Shown: positions 20,759-31,487, counted from the first letter of the stretch. The stretch is DNA of 64,000 nt from Acidobacteriota bacterium (GCA_021813745.1 JAKAJO010000051.1:30370-94369), one strand, 5' to 3'. The notes: a model not told the origin generated them from the letters alone. Program-made: numbers and translations.

Positions 20759-21052
20759 ATGGCTGACGAGATGGTTCTTCACTTCCTCATTCAGGGTCGC
20801 GTGCAGGGGGTTGGCTTTCGGTGGTTTGTGCACCGGGAGGCCAGCGACCTGAACCTGCGCGGATGGGTGCGCAACACCGATGACGGCGACGTAGAAGTGG
20901 TGGCAAGCGGGACGGTGGAGGATCTGGGGGAGCTGCGCGTGAGCCTGCGCAAAGGACCGCGTGGGAGCCGCGTCGACCGCGTGATCGAACACTATCTGAA
21001 TGAGGACGAAGCCGACGGGCTGGAGAGCTTTCGCATCGAAGGCGCATGGTAA
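20759..21052 (+). CDS. Acylphosphatase
   Basis: [45 protein letters not shown]. Confidence 0.92.
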   Translation: MADEMVLHFLIQGRVQGVGFRWFVHREASDLNLRGWVRNTDDGDVEVVASGTVEDLGELRVSLRKGPRGSRVDRVIEHYLNEDEADGLESFRIEGAW

Positions 21053-21178
21053 CGGATGCGCGACCGTGCGCGAAGACCTCCTTCTATAATCGGAACGGTG
21101 CGCTGCGCGAAAAGTCCGAGGGCGCCCGCGCTGATTCATTGCAATGGAACGAGACACCTACCAGGAGCGAGCCGAGGC

Positions 21179-21727
21179 ATGCCCGACAAGAAAGACGCGA
21201 TTAATGTAGACGCGCTGAAAGCGCTGGTGCGCACTGTGCCGGATTTTCCCAAGCCAGGGATTCTGTTTTACGACATTACGACACTGCTGAAGGACAAGAC
21301 GGGCTTTGCGCAGCTAATTGACGCGTTGGCGTCGCATTATCTTGAGCGCAAGATCGACCTGGTGCTGGGCATCGAGGCCCGAGGATTCATCTTTGGACCT
21401 GCGCTGGCCTATCGGCTGAATGCGGGATTTGTGCCTGTACGCAAGCCCCGGAAGCTGCCCGCGCCGGTGGCGCGCGTGACCTATGATCTGGAGTACGGAT
21501 CGGACACGCTGGAGATCCACATGGATGCGATCAAGCCGGGGCAGCGCGTGGTGCTGGTGGATGATCTGCTGGCCACCGGCGGAACGATGGAAGCGACAGT
21601 GAAGCTGGTGAAGCAACTGGGCGGCGAGATTGCCGGTCTAGGCTTTGCGGTGGAGCTGGACTTCCTGAAGGGCCGCGACCGCTTTGCAGAGCATGACGTC
21701 TTCAGCCTGCTGCACTACGACGAGTAG
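21179..21727 (+). CDS. apt: Adenine phosphoribosyltransferase
   Basis: [23 protein letters not shown]...[32 protein letters not shown]...[19 protein letters not shown] at 21179. Confidence 0.95.
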   Translation: MPDKKDAINVDALKALVRTVPDFPKPGILFYDITTLLKDKTGFAQLIDALASHYLERKIDLVLGIEARGFIFGPALAYRLNAGFVPVRKPRKLPAPVARVTYDLEYGSDTLEIHMDAIKPGQRVVLVDDLLATGGTMEATVKLVKQLGGEIAGLGFAVELDFLKGRDRFAEHDVFSLLHYDE

Positions 21728-21741
21728 CCGCGGTACCGTGC

Positions 21742-22509
21742 TCAGGGTTCGATGGGAGATATGGGCTGCTCGGCGGAGCCTGTGTCGTCATCCTTACCGG
21801 CTTCGAGCATCTGAGCATCCGCAAATCGATACCCAACATAGACGTCGGTGAGCAGATAGACGGGGCTGGAGGGATCGTCCTCGATCTTTTTTCTCAACTG
21901 GCGAACGAAGGTACGCAGGTATTCCACTTCTTCGCGGCAGTCCGCGCCCCAGACGGCGGTAAGGAGCCTGGAGTAGGTGACGACACGGCCGGCGCGGCTC
22001 ATGAGGCAATAAAGGATGTCAAACTCCTTGCGGGTGAGGTGCAGGGCCTGGCCGCGCTTGGTGACGCTGCGGCGCGAGGGGGTGAGGCGGATTTCTCCGA
22101 TCTCAATGGGAGCATCCTCAGCGCGGGCCGGCGCGTGGACGCGGCGATAGGCGGTTCGGATGCGGGCAATGAGCTCGCGCACGCTGAATGGCTTGGTGAC
22201 GTAATCGTCGGCGCCAAGTTCGAGTGCTTCAACCTTTTGCTCTTCGGCTTCGCGGACGGTGACCATGAGAACGGGAAGTCGCGGCGCGAAGGCGCGAATG
22301 CGGCGGAGCGTCTCAAGGCCGCCGATGCCGGGCATGTTGATGTCAAGCAATACGACGTCCGTTGCGCCGGACTGCAAGAGCTGGAGGGCTTCTTCTCCGC
22401 GGGAGGCCTCTGACACCTGGAAGCCAAGCTCAGTTAAGGGCGCACGCAGGGCCCTGCGAATGGCGGCCTCGTCGTCGACGATCATTACGCGAATGACTGG
22501 CTGATTCAT
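21742..22509 (-). CDS. OmpR/KdpE-type response regulator
   Basis: IRVMIVDDEAAIRRALRAPL...DVVLLDINMPGIGGLETLRRIR...DDYVTKPFSVRELIARIR plus winged-helix output domain. Confidence 0.9.
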   Translation of the reverse strand: MNQPVIRVMIVDDEAAIRRALRAPLTELGFQVSEASRGEEALQLLQSGATDVVLLDINMPGIGGLETLRRIRAFAPRLPVLMVTVREAEEQKVEALELGADDYVTKPFSVRELIARIRTAYRRVHAPARAEDAPIEIGEIRLTPSRRSVTKRGQALHLTRKEFDILYCLMSRAGRVVTYSRLLTAVWGADCREEVEYLRTFVRQLRKKIEDDPSSPVYLLTDVYVGYRFADAQMLEAGKDDDTGSAEQPISPIEP

Positions 22510-23948
22510 GATGCTTTCCTTTTGAAGTCAGAGTAAGGGATGGCGGCGTAGAACGTTGTGCCTTCGTCTTCGTCGCTGGTTACCCAGACGTATCCGCCGT
22601 GGATGGAAGCGACGCGCTTGGCGACGGAAAGGCCGATGCCTGTGCCCGCGGCACGATTGGACGAAGTGGAGGAGCGGTAGTAGCGGTCGAAGATGCGTTC
22701 TCTGTCGGCGATGGGGATGACGGGACCGTAGCTGTGCACGGAGAAGATGACCTCCGACTTGACCTTGACGGCGCGGATGGTGATGGTGGTTCCGTAGATA
22801 GAGTATTTGCAGGCATTGTCGGCGTACTGGGTGAGCAGCATGACCATGAGCTGCCGGTCGCAGTAGACCGTGAGAGCCTCGTCGGGGATGTCGATGGCGG
22901 TTTTCATGCTTGCCAGCCGATCGCCGAGGCTAGCGACAACCTCATCAATGAGTGTAGCCACTCCGACGGCTTCGGCATGGATGGTGACTTCACCGGCGTC
23001 GAGCCGCGCGGTGGTGAGCAGGCGCGCGGTTAGGTCATTGAGGAGTCCGGTTTGCTCGTCGATGAGGGAAACGAGGTCAGCCTGTGCAGGAGAGAGTTTG
23101 CCCATCTCACTGAGGCCGGTGGAGGCCGCTCGAATGGCGGTTAGTGGCGTTTTGTAGGCGTGGGCGAGGCTGTCGAGGACGGTAGAGCGCAACTGCTCCG
23201 TGCGGCGTTCTGTTTCGATGCGGCTTTCGTTGGCGAAGGCGCGATAGCGGTCAAAGGTGATGGCGATGAGGGACGCGATTGCGTTGCTTGTGAGCGGGTT
23301 GATCTCACCGCGCACGACGAAGCTGCCAATGGGGACGTTGCCAAGGCGCACGACACGACGGCTGATGCCTGTGTCCGGGTCATCATCCGAGGTTTCGAAA
23401 TAGTATACGTTCTGAGCAATCTCCTGCGGATCATCCTGCCAGAAGCCGGCCTGATATGTTTCGTGCAAATCGGCATCAAAGACGACGACGGCCTGGAGGG
23501 CAAAGATTTCGTGGACGAGTTCGGCGAGTTGCGGTCCGGGCTCGACGTGAAGATTCATCTGGAGGGTGCGGCGGGTGAACTCATAGAGATCGTGCATCTG
23601 ACCGCCCCAGGATTCTGCCTGGCGCGCATGCTCCGTGACGCGCGCTGAAAGGCGGCTGACGACGAGGGCGGTACAGATGAAAGCGAAGAGGGTGATGGCG
23701 CTTTCAGGGTTCCGGGCCGGATTGAATTGGGAGGAATGGGCAGTGAAATAACTTTGGACGAGAACCACCGCGAAGGAGACGATGACCGCCTGCCAGAATC
23801 CACTGAGCAACGCGGTGAGCACGACAATGAGAAGACTGATGAGAACAGAGACAGGAAGCAGCCAATGAAACCAGTGCGCCAACAGGCCGACCATGAAGAC
23901 CGCAAGGACTCCAAGGGCACACTCCAGAACGAACAGAAGCACTTTCAT
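22506..23948 (-). CDS. Sensor histidine kinase with DUF4118-like membrane domain (KdpD C-terminal-like)
   Basis: MKVLLFVLECALGVLAVFMVGLLAHW..., LDSLAHAYKTPLTAIRAASTG and GTGIGLSVAKRVASIHGGYVWV; overlaps the regulator gene by 4 nt. ATG at 23948 preferred over the ORF start 24287. Confidence 0.85.
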   Translation of the reverse strand: MKVLLFVLECALGVLAVFMVGLLAHWFHWLLPVSVLISLLIVVLTALLSGFWQAVIVSFAVVLVQSYFTAHSSQFNPARNPESAITLFAFICTALVVSRLSARVTEHARQAESWGGQMHDLYEFTRRTLQMNLHVEPGPQLAELVHEIFALQAVVVFDADLHETYQAGFWQDDPQEIAQNVYYFETSDDDPDTGISRRVVRLGNVPIGSFVVRGEINPLTSNAIASLIAITFDRYRAFANESRIETERRTEQLRSTVLDSLAHAYKTPLTAIRAASTGLSEMGKLSPAQADLVSLIDEQTGLLNDLTARLLTTARLDAGEVTIHAEAVGVATLIDEVVASLGDRLASMKTAIDIPDEALTVYCDRQLMVMLLTQYADNACKYSIYGTTITIRAVKVKSEVIFSVHSYGPVIPIADRERIFDRYYRSSTSSNRAAGTGIGLSVAKRVASIHGGYVWVTSDEDEGTTFYAAIPYSDFKRKAS

Positions 23949-24215
23949 CCCGGAGACGCGCGTCTTGAACCTGCTCCGCGCGGATACAAGAAGAGCCGAC
24001 AACCTGATTCCGTCCTTTCCGCGTGAGTTGAGACAGTTCCCACGAAGACATCGCTCTCTGCAAGGGGCCGAGTGCAATCTTCCAGTGGAGGTCAGGCCCG
24101 CAAAGGTGAAGCTGAAAGGCTGTTCGATTGCCCTGCGGGTGGCTGAGAAACAGAGGAAGAGTGCCTGATGGAGCCGAGTCCCTGCATGCGATGAATGGGT
24201 GAATTTTAACAGTTT

Positions 24216-24233
24216 CCGCAAAGTTCTTTGCGG
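24216..24233. promoter_or_regulatory. Palindrome in the divergent intergenic region between histidine kinase and porin genes
   Basis: CCGCAAAG-TT-CTTTGCGG, perfect 8-bp inverted repeat. Confidence 0.35.
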
Positions 24234-24550
24234 GAATTCCTGGGTTGCGGAGTGCAGCGCAGAGTCCGAGCGCAAACCGAAGGACACGGATCCGCTCTGG
24301 ACCGGTCCGGATTCCTACAAAGATTCTTTTGATGTCCCTTATGTGTTCCTCACATTTTCCTTATGCCGAGTCTGCGTTACTGGAATTGCAAACAAAGGTC
24401 GGCTAAAAAGAACCTCTTTGCAAGGAACGCCTTCCAGGCTACAGACAGATTTTGAATTCCAGGCATGGCCGGTAAGGCAAAGTCAATCGCACAACGAATC
24501 CTGTTCCAGGCGTGAGTCCACACACCGATTCTTTTGGAGGAAGACCTTCG

Positions 24551-25804
24551 ATGCAGATGAACCCACTTCTTCTTACGCGGTCGCTGGCAGGGGCAGCACT
24601 GATGTTGGCCCTGACGGCGGGCGCGCAGGCGCCTGCTCCAGCCACAACGGCGCAAGCCTCCCCATCAACCGCGCCTGCTCAGGCAGCTGCGCCGGCACCC
24701 GCAGCCGCGCCGGCACCATTGACAACGCCGGCCGTCACGGGCCCGATCTCCTGGCTGCCGCCGGCGATGTTCGATGCTGGTCCGTTGGGCAAGGTCGCCG
24801 CCAACGGCATTGTGACGGGCTTTGGCCGCTGGCAGGACAACCCGGTCACGGGTGACAGCACGGGGCAGGCTGCCTTGAGCAATGGACAAATCTTTCTGCA
24901 AAAGGCCGACGGGCAGGTGCAGTATTTCATTCAGGCCGGCGCCTACACGCTTCCTGCGCTGGGTACGCCGTTCCTTCCCGCAGACAAAACGGTGAGCGAC
25001 TTCTACGGACCTGTTCCGGTCGCCTTCCTGAAACTGCAGGCGGGAAAGACGACGCAATTCCTGATCGGCGCACTGCCGACGCTGATGGGAGCCGAGTCGA
25101 CGTTTACGTTCCAAAACATGAACATTGAACGCGGCCTGTTGTGGAATCAGGAGAATGCTGTTAACCGCGGCATTCAGGTCAATCAGACGCTGGGCAAGTA
25201 CTTTACCGCATCGTTGAGCTGGAACGATGGTTACTATTCCAACCGCTACTCGTGGCTAAGCGGCTCGCTGACCTTCACCAAGGGACCGCACACGCTCATC
25301 TTCGCGGGCATGGGGAATGCGGGCCAGACCGTCTATCAAACTGCGGCGACGCCAGTACAGAACAACAGCTCGATGTACGCATTAATCTATACGTTCACCA
25401 AGGGCGCATGGATCATTCAGCCGTACTACCAGTACAGCAAGGTTCCTACGAATCCTGTGGTGGGTGTTACAGACGGCGCTTCGACCAATGGGGGTGCGCT
25501 CCTGGTGAGCCGTACATTCAAGCATGGGTTTTCGCTACCGGGACGCGTAGAGTACATCACGAGTTCGGGGAGCAATGCGGCGGGATCCGTCAACCTGATC
25601 TACGGGCCAGGGAGCGCGGCAACCAGCTTCACTCTCACGCCCACGTTCCAGAAGGCAGGTTTCTTCGTACGCAGCGATCTCTCCTGGGTACATGCAAGCA
25701 GCTACACGGCGGGCGATGTATTCGGGAAGACTGGATCGAATCCGAACCAGGCCAGAGCCGTGGCTGAGATCGGCTTCATCTTCGGCAACAACATCGAGAA
25801 GTAA
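24551..25804 (+). CDS. Outer-membrane beta-barrel (porin-like) protein
   Basis: Signal peptide MQMNPLLLTRSLAGAALMLALTAGAQA, Ala/Pro linker, aromatic-rich strands, GGAGG upstream of the ATG at 24551. Confidence 0.75.
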   Translation: MQMNPLLLTRSLAGAALMLALTAGAQAPAPATTAQASPSTAPAQAAAPAPAAAPAPLTTPAVTGPISWLPPAMFDAGPLGKVAANGIVTGFGRWQDNPVTGDSTGQAALSNGQIFLQKADGQVQYFIQAGAYTLPALGTPFLPADKTVSDFYGPVPVAFLKLQAGKTTQFLIGALPTLMGAESTFTFQNMNIERGLLWNQENAVNRGIQVNQTLGKYFTASLSWNDGYYSNRYSWLSGSLTFTKGPHTLIFAGMGNAGQTVYQTAATPVQNNSSMYALIYTFTKGAWIIQPYYQYSKVPTNPVVGVTDGASTNGGALLVSRTFKHGFSLPGRVEYITSSGSNAAGSVNLIYGPGSAATSFTLTPTFQKAGFFVRSDLSWVHASSYTAGDVFGKTGSNPNQARAVAEIGFIFGNNIEK

Positions 25805-25820
25805 TTCCAGGAGAGCCAGT

Positions 25821-25858
25821 CTCCCGTCCCTGCAACTGATCGGCTGCAGGGACGGGAG
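25821..25858 (+). terminator. Strong hairpin after the porin gene (terminator candidate)
   Basis: CTCCCGTCCCTGCA-(10 nt)-TGCAGGGACGGGAG, 14-bp perfect stem; no good U-tract. Confidence 0.5.
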
Positions 25859-26070
25859 GAGTATTCCCAATCGAAGGCGAGTTGACGAGGGGAGCGCAAA
25901 ACATCTGCGTGATCTTCATTGCATCTTTATCCTTCCATTCCTAGCATTCGAAGCATTCCAAGCCTCACCTGCTTCGACCCTGCTGAGGGTGGCGATTGGA
26001 CAAGCCCACTACGATTCCGCAGCTCATGCTCGGGACGCAACGTAAGGATTTCAATTCCAGGAGAATCCAC

Positions 26071-27849
26071 ATGGCAGACCAGAAAGCACCTCAGATGCAG
26101 GCCACACTCGGGCTTACCGGGTTGACCAGCAATGCGATGGCGCTCATTGCACCGGGCGCCTTCCTGTGGCTGACCTTCTTCATTCAGGCGACTACGGGCA
26201 CACCGACCACAGCACCTGACATGTGGTGGGGCATTCTCTTTGCCTTGCTGCTGTGCCTGGCGACGGCGGTGTCGTATGCGGAGATTTCAAAGCTCTATCC
26301 CGGCACCGGATCGAGCTACTACTACGCGGAGCAGGCGCTGCTGTCAAAAGACAAGGCCTTCAAGTATGCGCGTGTTGCGAAGTTCATCGTGGGCTGGGGC
26401 TCGCACCTCTACTACTGGGTGTATCCGGGCGTGATGGTGGCGACGACGGGCATCTTTGTGGGATATGTGGTCGGCTTCCTGTATCCGAATTTCATCAGCG
26501 GTTCCAATCCTGGGCCTGTCTTCATGGCGCTGGTGGCGATTGTGTTTTCCTTCTTTGTGGCATGGATCGCGCAGAAGGGCGCAGGCGCATCAACGGCGGT
26601 CAACATTGCGATCAACATTGTGCAGATCTCCGCGCTGCTGGTCTTCAGCGTTCTGGCTCTTGGTTACCGCGTGAACCATCCGGCTGGATCTCCGGCGTTC
26701 CAGTACGATGCGCAGACGCTCTCCACTTACACCTATCAATTCGCGACGAACCCGAAGGACAGCTCGGTGATGCGCGATGCAAGCGGGACACCGCTGCCTC
26801 TGCTGGACAAGGCCGGCAAGCCGGTTCCCTACACGGTTTCGTATCCCGAATTCGACGCAAGCGGCAACTTTCTGACGCATCCCAAGGCATCGTCGATTGT
26901 GACCCCGCACAAATTCAGCTGGATTTTCATCCAGGCGACGGTGGCGATTCTGATCCTGGTGGGCTTTGAATCGGTGACGTCCATGGGGGGCGAGGCGAAG
27001 AATCCGACCAAACACATTCCAATTGCCGTGATTTCTTCGCTGCTCATTCAAGGGTTGATCTGTTACCTGATTGAGTATTTCGCTGCGAACTATTTCCTGA
27101 ACTCGGGATATACGATGCAGAGTGCGGCTGGGTCAGCGGCACCGGTTGGCGACATGATGATCATTGTCGGCGACGCACTCCTTGGCCAGGGGCATGGCAA
27201 GTACTTCATGCTGGCCGAGGCGGTGACGGTGTTTCTGGCGCTGATTGGGACGACACTGAGCTGCATGAATACCGGAGCTCGCGTGACATACGCGATGGGT
27301 AAAGACGATGAGGCGCCGGAGCACTTCGGCTTGCTTCATGCTGAGTCGCTGACCCCGCGGCGCGCCATCTGGACGCTAGCCGTGATCTCGGCGTTCCTGG
27401 GTACGCTTGCTGTGTCCCTGGTGTTTGCCGATGGCAGCGCGCCCACCGATGCGACAATCGCTGCTCTGCCACATGGGCTCTTCTCCAGTTTCGGCTACTC
27501 GACGCATGACAAGCTGGCGGCACTTCCGAATTCGCTGCTGACAATTACGCTGACGTCGAACTTCGGCACCTTTATCCTGTATGCGCTGAGCTGCTTCCTG
27601 TGCATGGTGGCATTTAACAAGCGCCCGGACTTCAGCTTTATGCGTCACCTTTTGATTCCGACTTTCGGGCTCATCGCCAATCTGGTTTGCATGGCGTTCT
27701 ACCTGATTGGTCCTTTCATGGGTTACGGTACATCGAAGGAGCCGCTGCTGGCCCTGGGCATCAGCGCTATCTGGGGCATCTATGGAGCAATCTACTTCCT
27801 GCGAACGTCGAAGGTGAAAGGAAAGGCAGTTCTTCTGGAATCGCGCTAA
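26071..27849 (+). CDS. APC superfamily amino-acid permease
   Basis: GLTSNAMALIAPGAFLWLTF..., AEISKLYPGTGSSYYYAEQAL..., VGFESVTSMGGEAKNPTKHIPIAVI. Confidence 0.88.
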   Translation: MADQKAPQMQATLGLTGLTSNAMALIAPGAFLWLTFFIQATTGTPTTAPDMWWGILFALLLCLATAVSYAEISKLYPGTGSSYYYAEQALLSKDKAFKYARVAKFIVGWGSHLYYWVYPGVMVATTGIFVGYVVGFLYPNFISGSNPGPVFMALVAIVFSFFVAWIAQKGAGASTAVNIAINIVQISALLVFSVLALGYRVNHPAGSPAFQYDAQTLSTYTYQFATNPKDSSVMRDASGTPLPLLDKAGKPVPYTVSYPEFDASGNFLTHPKASSIVTPHKFSWIFIQATVAILILVGFESVTSMGGEAKNPTKHIPIAVISSLLIQGLICYLIEYFAANYFLNSGYTMQSAAGSAAPVGDMMIIVGDALLGQGHGKYFMLAEAVTVFLALIGTTLSCMNTGARVTYAMGKDDEAPEHFGLLHAESLTPRRAIWTLAVISAFLGTLAVSLVFADGSAPTDATIAALPHGLFSSFGYSTHDKLAALPNSLLTITLTSNFGTFILYALSCFLCMVAFNKRPDFSFMRHLLIPTFGLIANLVCMAFYLIGPFMGYGTSKEPLLALGISAIWGIYGAIYFLRTSKVKGKAVLLESR

Positions 27850-28015
27850 ACAGCACGATCCCGTGAACCAGCTGCAGGCGGGTGCCGTCCCACAGAAGCC
27901 TTCCCGAGCAACCGGGTGAAGGGCGGGCTGTGACGGCATCCGCATCTTCCTTTCGATTGAAAGCAAAGCGCGGCGCGTTGCAGCGCTGCGAAGCAACGAT
28001 CAGGAAACGGGTCCC

Positions 28016-28819
28016 ATGCTCGATGTGGTGTTTGGCCAGGTGAGCGATCCTGGAAAAGTCCGAACGAACAACGAAGATGCGATGGGATCGTTTATTCCCT
28101 CGTCCCGGAGCCAGGCGCGGTCGCATGGCTTTCTGTTTGTCGTGGCCGACGGCGTGGGGGGCATGGATCTGGGCGAAGTGGCATCGTCCACCGCCGTCTC
28201 GGTGGCGTTGGAAGAGTTCTCTAAGGCGCAGGCAGGCTCGATGCTGATCAGCCTGTTGCCGCGGATTCTGCAATCGGCCAACGCGGCCGTTCATGATCGC
28301 ACGCTGGCCCAGCAGTTCCGGGGCAAGAAGATGGCAACGACGATGGTAGCCTGCGCGCTCCGGCACGATCAGGCGATTGTGTCGCATGTGGGCGACTCAC
28401 GCTGCTACCTGGTGCGGAACGGGCAGGCGCGGCAGATTACGCAGGACCATACGCTGGTAAACGAACAACGGAAATTGGGATTGATCTCCGCGTCCGAGAT
28501 CGCGGAATCGGACTCGCGGCATGTGCTCATCCGGTCGCTGGGACCTGAGATGTTTGTTTCGCCGGATACGACGGCGTTGACGGTGCAGCCGGGCGACCAC
28601 CTGATACTTTGCAGCGACGGACTGCATGACGAACTGCCGCCGGAGGAGATGGCACGGATTGTGTCGCAGGGCAAAGACATTGACGAGATTGCCCATGAAC
28701 TGGTGGCTCGGGCGGTGGAGATTGACGGACAAGACAATACAACCGCACAGGTGGTGCGGGTTCGTTCCGTCGAGCAGGTTGGCATGTACCGTGGGCGGCC
28801 GTACCGGCTGCCGGCTTGA
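28016..28819 (+). CDS. PP2C-family protein serine/threonine phosphatase
   Basis: GQVSDPGKVRTNNEDAMG...VVADGVGGMDLGEVAS...SHVGDSRCYLVRNG...LILCSDGLHDEL...DNTTAQVVRV. Confidence 0.92.
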   Translation: MLDVVFGQVSDPGKVRTNNEDAMGSFIPSSRSQARSHGFLFVVADGVGGMDLGEVASSTAVSVALEEFSKAQAGSMLISLLPRILQSANAAVHDRTLAQQFRGKKMATTMVACALRHDQAIVSHVGDSRCYLVRNGQARQITQDHTLVNEQRKLGLISASEIAESDSRHVLIRSLGPEMFVSPDTTALTVQPGDHLILCSDGLHDELPPEEMARIVSQGKDIDEIAHELVARAVEIDGQDNTTAQVVRVRSVEQVGMYRGRPYRLPA

Positions 28820-28918
28820 GGGGATGGAGTCTTAAGAAAAGCCTTACAAATCCCTTGTAAAATCGGCGCGGATTCCCGGTAGAGTGGGAGGAGCGTAACG
28901 TTTGGAGTCATCCCATCG

Positions 28919-29893
28919 ATGGGCTTTCTTGACAGCATTGAACCTGGCACCATGATTGACTTCTACCGGGTCGAGGCTCCGGTGGCCCGGAGTGGCATGG
29001 CATCGATTTTTCGCGCGGTGGATACGCGGGACGGCCGGGTTGTGGCGCTGAAGATTCCTCATCCGGACATGGAGGCGGACCCGATTCTGTTCGATCGCTT
29101 TCAGCGCGAAGCGGCGATCGGCGAGAAGCTGCAACACCCGCACGTCATGCGGGTTTTTGGCGGCGAAAAGCGATCGCGCGTGTACATGGTGATGGAGTGG
29201 TGTGAGGGGCGGCTTTTGCGGCAGATTCTGAGTGAAGGACGCATGACTGCCGATCGGGCGATCCGGATCACACACGAGGTGCTGGACGCACTGGAGTACA
29301 TCCACGAGCAGGGCGTGATTCATCGCGACCTGAAGCCGGAAAACATTATGGTGGATGCACAGGACAATATCAAGTTGATCGACTTTGGCATTGCGGGCGA
29401 CGCGGCCGCGCGGCGGCTGACCTATGCGAACTTCACCGCGACGCTGGGAACCGCCGACTATATTTCACCGGAGCAAATCAAGGGCAAGCGAGGCGACGGG
29501 CGGTCAGATATCTATGCGATGGGGGTGATCCTGTACGAGATGTTGACAGGAAAGCAGCCGTTTACCGGCTCATCCCCGATGGAGGTGATGAACGACAGGC
29601 TGCTGAATTATCCGATGCCGCCCTCGGTGGCTGAGCCGTCGATTTCGCCTCAACTGCAGGAGGTTCTGTACCGGGCATTGGAACGAGACCCGAAGAATCG
29701 TTATGCACGGGCAGCGGATTTTGCACATGATCTGGAGCATTTGGACGAGGTGGGAGTCGAGGATCGACCGGAGCTGCATGCATGGAAGAAGCGGAAGTCG
29801 CAGCTGCCACGCAATATTCTGTATTATTCTGCACTTGCGCTCATCCCAGTTGTTATTCTGTTGTTGATGGTTCTGGTGGCCCGTCACAGGTAG
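28919..29893 (+). CDS. Serine/threonine protein kinase with C-terminal TM helix
   Basis: VVALKIPHP...YIHEQGVIHRDLKPENIMVDAQDNIKLIDFGIAGDA...GTADYISPEQIKG; tail NILYYSALALIPVVILLLMVLVARHR. Confidence 0.93.
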   Translation: MGFLDSIEPGTMIDFYRVEAPVARSGMASIFRAVDTRDGRVVALKIPHPDMEADPILFDRFQREAAIGEKLQHPHVMRVFGGEKRSRVYMVMEWCEGRLLRQILSEGRMTADRAIRITHEVLDALEYIHEQGVIHRDLKPENIMVDAQDNIKLIDFGIAGDAAARRLTYANFTATLGTADYISPEQIKGKRGDGRSDIYAMGVILYEMLTGKQPFTGSSPMEVMNDRLLNYPMPPSVAEPSISPQLQEVLYRALERDPKNRYARAADFAHDLEHLDEVGVEDRPELHAWKKRKSQLPRNILYYSALALIPVVILLLMVLVARHR

Positions 29894-29987
29894 CCAGCAC
29901 TCTTTGCGATCTTCACGGGTTCTTTATACCGGGGACCTTAAACTTTTCTGGAATATCCCAATCCCTTTTTCGTTATGAAGGAGATCC

Positions 29988-31418
29988 ATGTCGACTGAGT
30001 ACCGTAATTTTCTGGCTCTTTCCTATGAAGAGCTTGAAGAACTGAACCTGCAAGCCAAGGCCGACCGCATGAATCGGGTTTCGGCCGATGAAATCCGCGA
30101 AAAGCGGCTCAAGTACCTGGCAGACGAGAAGCGGATCAAGGCCGTTACGGTGCTGTTCAGTGACCTGGAAGGCCGCCTGCACCTTCTTGACTATGACAAG
30201 AAGTTCCTGCTGGGTTCTTACGAGAATCTGACGTTTGACGGCTCTTCGATTCGCGGATTTACTGCGCAAAAGGAGAGCGACCTGCGCCTCGGCATCGACT
30301 GGAGCGCGTTCTACTGGGTGCCCGCCGATGTATTTGGCAATGGCAAGGTGCTGGTTTTCGGCACTGTCATTGACAAGGATGGATCCCTCTATTCGGGCGA
30401 CATTCGCGGCGTACTGAAGAACTACTCCGACACGCTTTACAAGGAAAAGGGCTACACGCTGAACGCGGCCAACGAGATTGAAGGCTTCCTGTTTGCGGGC
30501 CGCGACGCAGAAAAGAAGTACCACGAGACCGGGAAGTTCGAATTCATTAACACGGGTGGCTACTATCATGTGCTGCCGCTGGATCCGCTTCGTCAGTTCA
30601 TCGATACGGCTGCGGAAGTGCAGCGCGCAATGGGCTTCCAGAATGAAAAGGACCACCCGGAAGTGGCGCCCAGCCAGTTTGAGATCAACTACGGTTACGG
30701 CGAAGTGGTGGCTGCGGCAGACCAGATTCAGCTCTACAAGCTGCTGACCCGGCAGATTGCAAACAACATGGGTTACACGGCAAGTTTCCTGCCGAAGCCT
30801 GTGGTGGGCGTAAATGGCAGCGGCATGCACACGAACCTGTCAGTCTCCAAGGGCACGACGAACCTGTTCTGGGATGAGGCAGGGCAGGAGAAGCTTTCGA
30901 GCTTCGGTTGGGATTTTGTCGATCGGGTGCTGAGCCACGCGCTGGATATCTGCCTGATCCTGAACCCGAGCGTCAACGCGTACCGCCGCCTGGATCCGCA
31001 TTTCGAGGCACCGAACCAGATCAAGGCGTCTGCGACGGATCGAGGCTCGATGGTGCGCGTGCCGATCGGCAACTCGCGCTCGATGCGCGTGGAAGTACGG
31101 TCCGTGGCACCCGACGCGAATCCATATTTGACGCTCTACGCGCTCTTCAAGACAGGCATCGATGGCAAGGCGGCGAAGATCGATAATCTTCGCCAGGCAG
31201 AGCGCTATCTGCCGGACCACATCCAGCAGGCGATTGATGACTTCAAGGGATCTTCCTGGATTCCGAAGATTCTTGGTGCTGATGTGCAGGGTCGCTTTGC
31301 GGACTTGAAGCAGGCGGCGGCTGATCGTTGCCCACGTGCACTGGGTACCTTCGTGAAGGGCAGCGAGGTGCAATACCATCACGAGGTATACAACCAGTCG
31401 CTCTGGAACCTGTTCTAA
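29988..31418 (+). CDS. glnA: Glutamine synthetase
   Basis: LTFDGSSIRGFTAQKESDLRL...NEIEGFLF...VVGVNGSGMHTNLSV...NPSVNAYRRLDPHFEAPNQI. Confidence 0.92.
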   Translation: MSTEYRNFLALSYEELEELNLQAKADRMNRVSADEIREKRLKYLADEKRIKAVTVLFSDLEGRLHLLDYDKKFLLGSYENLTFDGSSIRGFTAQKESDLRLGIDWSAFYWVPADVFGNGKVLVFGTVIDKDGSLYSGDIRGVLKNYSDTLYKEKGYTLNAANEIEGFLFAGRDAEKKYHETGKFEFINTGGYYHVLPLDPLRQFIDTAAEVQRAMGFQNEKDHPEVAPSQFEINYGYGEVVAAADQIQLYKLLTRQIANNMGYTASFLPKPVVGVNGSGMHTNLSVSKGTTNLFWDEAGQEKLSSFGWDFVDRVLSHALDICLILNPSVNAYRRLDPHFEAPNQIKASATDRGSMVRVPIGNSRSMRVEVRSVAPDANPYLTLYALFKTGIDGKAAKIDNLRQAERYLPDHIQQAIDDFKGSSWIPKILGADVQGRFADLKQAAADRCPRALGTFVKGSEVQYHHEVYNQSLWNLF

Positions 31419-31455
31419 GGAGTCTGGTAAGACACAGGGTTGAAGATCGGAAGTG

Positions 31456-31487
31456 AAAGGCGCAGCCCGCGAGGGCTGCGCCTTTCT
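31456..31487 (+). terminator. Terminator after glnA
   Basis: GAAAGGCGCAGCCC-GCGA-GGGCTGCGCCTTTC, 14-bp perfect stem with U-rich arm end. Confidence 0.8.

Noticed and set aside
22599-23648. Plus-strand ORFs (22599..23033, 23160..23648) antisense to the histidine kinase
   Set aside because: Asp/Gly-rich antisense frames with no independent support.
24631-24750. Ala/Pro-rich low-complexity stretch after the porin signal peptide considered as a DNA repeat
   Set aside because: It is explained as a coding APAPA linker; no exact tandem unit of note.
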